In this document: positions 61,880 to 64,000 of the stretch, piece after piece | How the letters are laid out: each line of letters starts with the position of its first letter | Numbering within the stretch: the stretch's first letter is position 1 | From: Bacillus sp. EB600 | Lineage (GTDB): Bacteria > Bacillota > Bacilli > Bacillales > Cytobacillaceae | NCBI RefSeq assembly: GCF_024494385.1 | Contig: NZ_JAEVLT010000008.1 | Span: forward strand, 145,684-209,683 | Reading direction: 5' to 3' | Length of the DNA stretch: 64,000 nucleotides | Notes under the pieces: model-generated | Seen by the model: the letters and a program-made list of their open reading frames with translations, nothing else | Database searches by the model: none | Told to the model about the DNA's origin: nothing | Made by a program: the position numbers and the translations under genes

Positions 61880-62893
61880 TTACCGTACTATTTTCCCAGG
61901 TTCACTTTTAATAAATGCAGCAACCTCTTCCGGGGAGAAAACATTAAAATCTCCAGCAACAGTATGTTTTAACACAGATGCTGCTGTTGCAAATGAAATG
62001 AGCTGTTGGGGCGGCACTTTCTCAATAATTCCATGTAAAATGCCTGCTGCAAAAGCATCCCCGCCGCCAACCCGATCCACGATATGATCGATCTGATGGA
62101 CCTTAGATTGGTACAGTACTCCATCTTTATAGAAATTCCCCTGTAATGTATTCGTTGATGTAGATATGACATTCCGAAAAGTAGAACTCATATATGAGAT
62201 GTTTGGATACATTTCTTGTATTTTTGAATAATAGTATTTCAACTGAGCAGCCTTATCTAAGGATTCATCCGCCTGATCGATACCGAGTAAGTAAATGGCA
62301 TCCAATTCACCGCATGAACAAATATCAGCATAAGGCAGCATGGACTTAATCGCCTCTGATGCTTCCTTCTGACTCCAAAGCTTTGCTCGGTAATTAAAGT
62401 CAAAGCTGGTTGTGACCCCATATTCCTTTGCCTTTTTTAAGGCTGACAATGTTAACTCTTTTAAAGAGGGAGACAATGCAGCGGTAATTCCGGAAACATG
62501 GAAAAGCTTGGCATCAGAAAAAATTTCATCGAAGTCAATCTCATCGATTGCCAGTTGGGAGAAGCTAGAGTGTGCCCGATCATAGGTGACCTGGGAACTT
62601 CTTTGTCCAACACCTGCTTCAAGATAGTAGGTACCTAGCCGTTCTCCACCCTTTATCAAGTAATTTGTATGAACACCCTGAGCCTTCAAAGTGCTTTCGA
62701 CAGCTCTCCCCAGTGAGTTCTCTGGAACCTTGGAAACAAAATACACATCATGTCCAAAATGGGAAAGTGACACCCCTACATTTGCTTCTGCACCGCCATA
62801 ATGCATTGCTAACTGGTCAGCTTGAAAAAGCCGTGTACCTGCATTAGTAGAAAGTCGAAGCATAATTTCTCCGAAAGTAATAATTTTCTTCAT
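61880..62893 (-). CDS. kdgK: 2-dehydro-3-deoxygluconokinase
   Basis: A 337-aa PfkB-family kinase that phosphorylates KDG in pectin/hexuronate and Entner-Doudoroff-type catabolism. The N-terminal signature is GGAEANVGVSLSHFG and the catalytic base lies in DRVGGGDAFAAGILHG. FDFNYRAKLW is a KdgK marker. The divergent IclR-type regulator supports a sugar-acid role. GGAGAGG-like sequence precedes the ATG. The aldolase kdgA is not in the window. Confidence 0.85.
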   Translation of the reverse strand: MKKIITFGEIMLRLSTNAGTRLFQADQLAMHYGGAEANVGVSLSHFGHDVYFVSKVPENSLGRAVESTLKAQGVHTNYLIKGGERLGTYYLEAGVGQRSSQVTYDRAHSSFSQLAIDEIDFDEIFSDAKLFHVSGITAALSPSLKELTLSALKKAKEYGVTTSFDFNYRAKLWSQKEASEAIKSMLPYADICSCGELDAIYLLGIDQADESLDKAAQLKYYYSKIQEMYPNISYMSSTFRNVISTSTNTLQGNFYKDGVLYQSKVHQIDHIVDRVGGGDAFAAGILHGIIEKVPPQQLISFATAASVLKHTVAGDFNVFSPEEVAAFIKSEPGKIVR

Positions 62894-63177
62894 AGTTAAA
62901 GCCTCTCCTGCTTATAGTCTGTTGTTCATCTTGTACATTATTTTCCTCTACATTTTCCGCTTGACTATTTCTTATTTGGAAATTAGAATTATTATATAGA
63001 AATTTTATAATTTTATTATAAATACTTGTGAAAGGAATTACAATAGAAGAAAATTTTATTCTGCTAGATTTATTTGAGCTCCATAAGATATGTAAATTAT
63101 TCCCCTTCAATATTAAAATATCCAGAAGGTTCCGGGATGTTTGGTCAGTTAAAAACATAGGAGGTATAATAATAAAT

Positions 63178-63933
63178 ATGGATAAACAGCCATATGGGAC
63201 CGTTCTTTTAAAAGCAGACTTGATTTTAGATTTCCTTGCATCGAGCGATCATGCACACTCCTTAAATCAAATTGCAAAGGCAACGAATTTAACGAATTCA
63301 ACTGCTTTAAAAATATTAGATACGCTGAATTTAATGGGCTATGTTCAAAAAGACCATGAAACCAAGAAATTCAGTTTAGGAACGACCCTTCTTAAATTTG
63401 CAAATAAAGCAATGAGCCAATTGGAAATAAAAAAAATTGCACAACCTCACATGGAAGCACTACAAAAAGAAACCGCTGAAACCGTTCACCTCGGTATTCT
63501 TGACAAAACAAGCGTGGTTTATGTCACTAAAATCGACAGCAGCAACCCGATCATTTTATATTCAAAAATTGGAAAAAGAATTCCTTTGTATTGTTCTGCA
63601 ATGGGAAAAGCCATTTTGGCTGATCAATCGGATTCCGAGGTCGAGGCTTATTTAACCGAAAATCCACTTATTAAGATAACCGATAAAACGATTACAACAA
63701 CGAAAGGGTTTATCCAAGAAATAAATCGAATCCGTGAACTTGGCTATGCATTTGATAATGGTGAACATGAGGAAGAAGTGTTCTGTGTTGGAGCGTCTTT
63801 AACACGGGACGGCAAAAACTTTGGGGCTATTAGTGTTAGCATTCCAAAATACAGGCTTACAGATTCATTTTTAGATACTACCATTAAAGCGGTCCAGAAG
63901 TGTAAAGCTGGCATCTTCACTGATCTCCACTAG
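63178..63933 (+). CDS. IclR-family regulator, KdgR-type
   Basis: A 251-aa IclR protein: winged helix (LNQIAKATNLTNSTALKILD) and effector domain (VHLGILDKTSVVYVTKIDSS, YCSAMGKAILAD). AGGAGG lies 13 nt before the ATG at 63178; this start is favoured over the upstream open frame from 63028. Divergent from kdgK, so control of KDG use is likely. No operator could be recognised in the AT-rich 284-nt gap. Confidence 0.82.
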   Translation: MDKQPYGTVLLKADLILDFLASSDHAHSLNQIAKATNLTNSTALKILDTLNLMGYVQKDHETKKFSLGTTLLKFANKAMSQLEIKKIAQPHMEALQKETAETVHLGILDKTSVVYVTKIDSSNPIILYSKIGKRIPLYCSAMGKAILADQSDSEVEAYLTENPLIKITDKTITTTKGFIQEINRIRELGYAFDNGEHEEEVFCVGASLTRDGKNFGAISVSIPKYRLTDSFLDTTIKAVQKCKAGIFTDLH

Positions 63934-64000
63934 ATTTTCCAAGTGAAGTACCATCACTAAGCTAGTAAAATAAAAAAACCTATTCGGTACATTTAATCCC

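Overview
The window is AT-rich Firmicute DNA from an endospore-forming Bacillaceae. Much of the left half keeps the gene neighbourhood of the Bacillus subtilis pdh - ykuV - ykyB - ykwC - ykvI region: pdhABC, ykyA, def, rpoY, rnjA, ktrC, ykuV, ykuU, dapL, dapH, ccpC, ykuL/darB, ykuJ, ykuI, ykuE, ykyB, patA, ykwC, ptsH, ykvS, ykvI and mhqR. Sporulation genes (alpha/beta SASP, Ger(x)C, GerA-type fragments, two YjcZ-type miniproteins, a Spo0E-like protein, sigI-rsgI) confirm a spore former. The species cannot be named from this sequence alone.

Layout. 1-7.8 kb: pyruvate dehydrogenase, a nonsense-broken ykyA, def, a free-standing 23-codon cationic peptide gene, rpoY-rnjA and ktrC. 8-19.2 kb: redox proteins, three enzymes of the acetyl branch of diaminopimelate synthesis (dapL, dapH, patA), CcpC, the c-di-AMP-binding CBS protein, a degenerate EAL protein, a Tat-type phosphoesterase, and a Cys-rich small protein behind an FNR-like site. 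19.4-31.9 kb: ykwC, ptsH with a wrecked ptsI, ykvS, a CPBP protease, ykvI, CtsR-boxed clpE, an M3 peptidase, mhqR, an Fsr-type exporter and a haemerythrin-like protein. 32-45 kb: a leftward redox block of fixABCX, a Spo0E-like gene, a two-gene fused 2-oxoacid:ferredoxin oxidoreductase, lutABC and lutR, then a lactate permease destroyed by deletion and internal inversion. 45-51.9 kb: a radical SAM protein, small spore-type genes, sigI-rsgI, a secreted DUF5667 protein and a membrane protein. 52-64 kb: prfC, an FtsH-like protease, YjcZ-type genes, a collapsed ger operon, a histidine kinase lacking its usual phospho-acceptor His, a GtrA protein, cwlO with a WalR box, and kdgK/kdgR.

How the genes fit together. 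The 32-43 kb block joins lactate oxidation (LutABC), pyruvate or 2-oxoacid oxidation to reduced ferredoxin (POR) and ferredoxin/NADH/quinone exchange (FixABCX). Possible Rex and cre sites lie in front of fixA. A classical PDH complex is encoded in the same window, so acetyl-CoA may be made by two routes. HPr keeps both His15 and Ser46 although its ptsI neighbour is a remnant.

The most unusual feature is a set of three short interspersed repeat families (called A, B and C here). They lie nested inside one another: B in A at 10.8 kb, C in A at 19.3 kb, C in B at 53.6 kb. A family A end also sits on the breakpoint of the deleted ptsI. Several genes are decayed (ykyA, ptsI, lctP, a ger operon), pointing to ongoing genome reduction or rearrangement.
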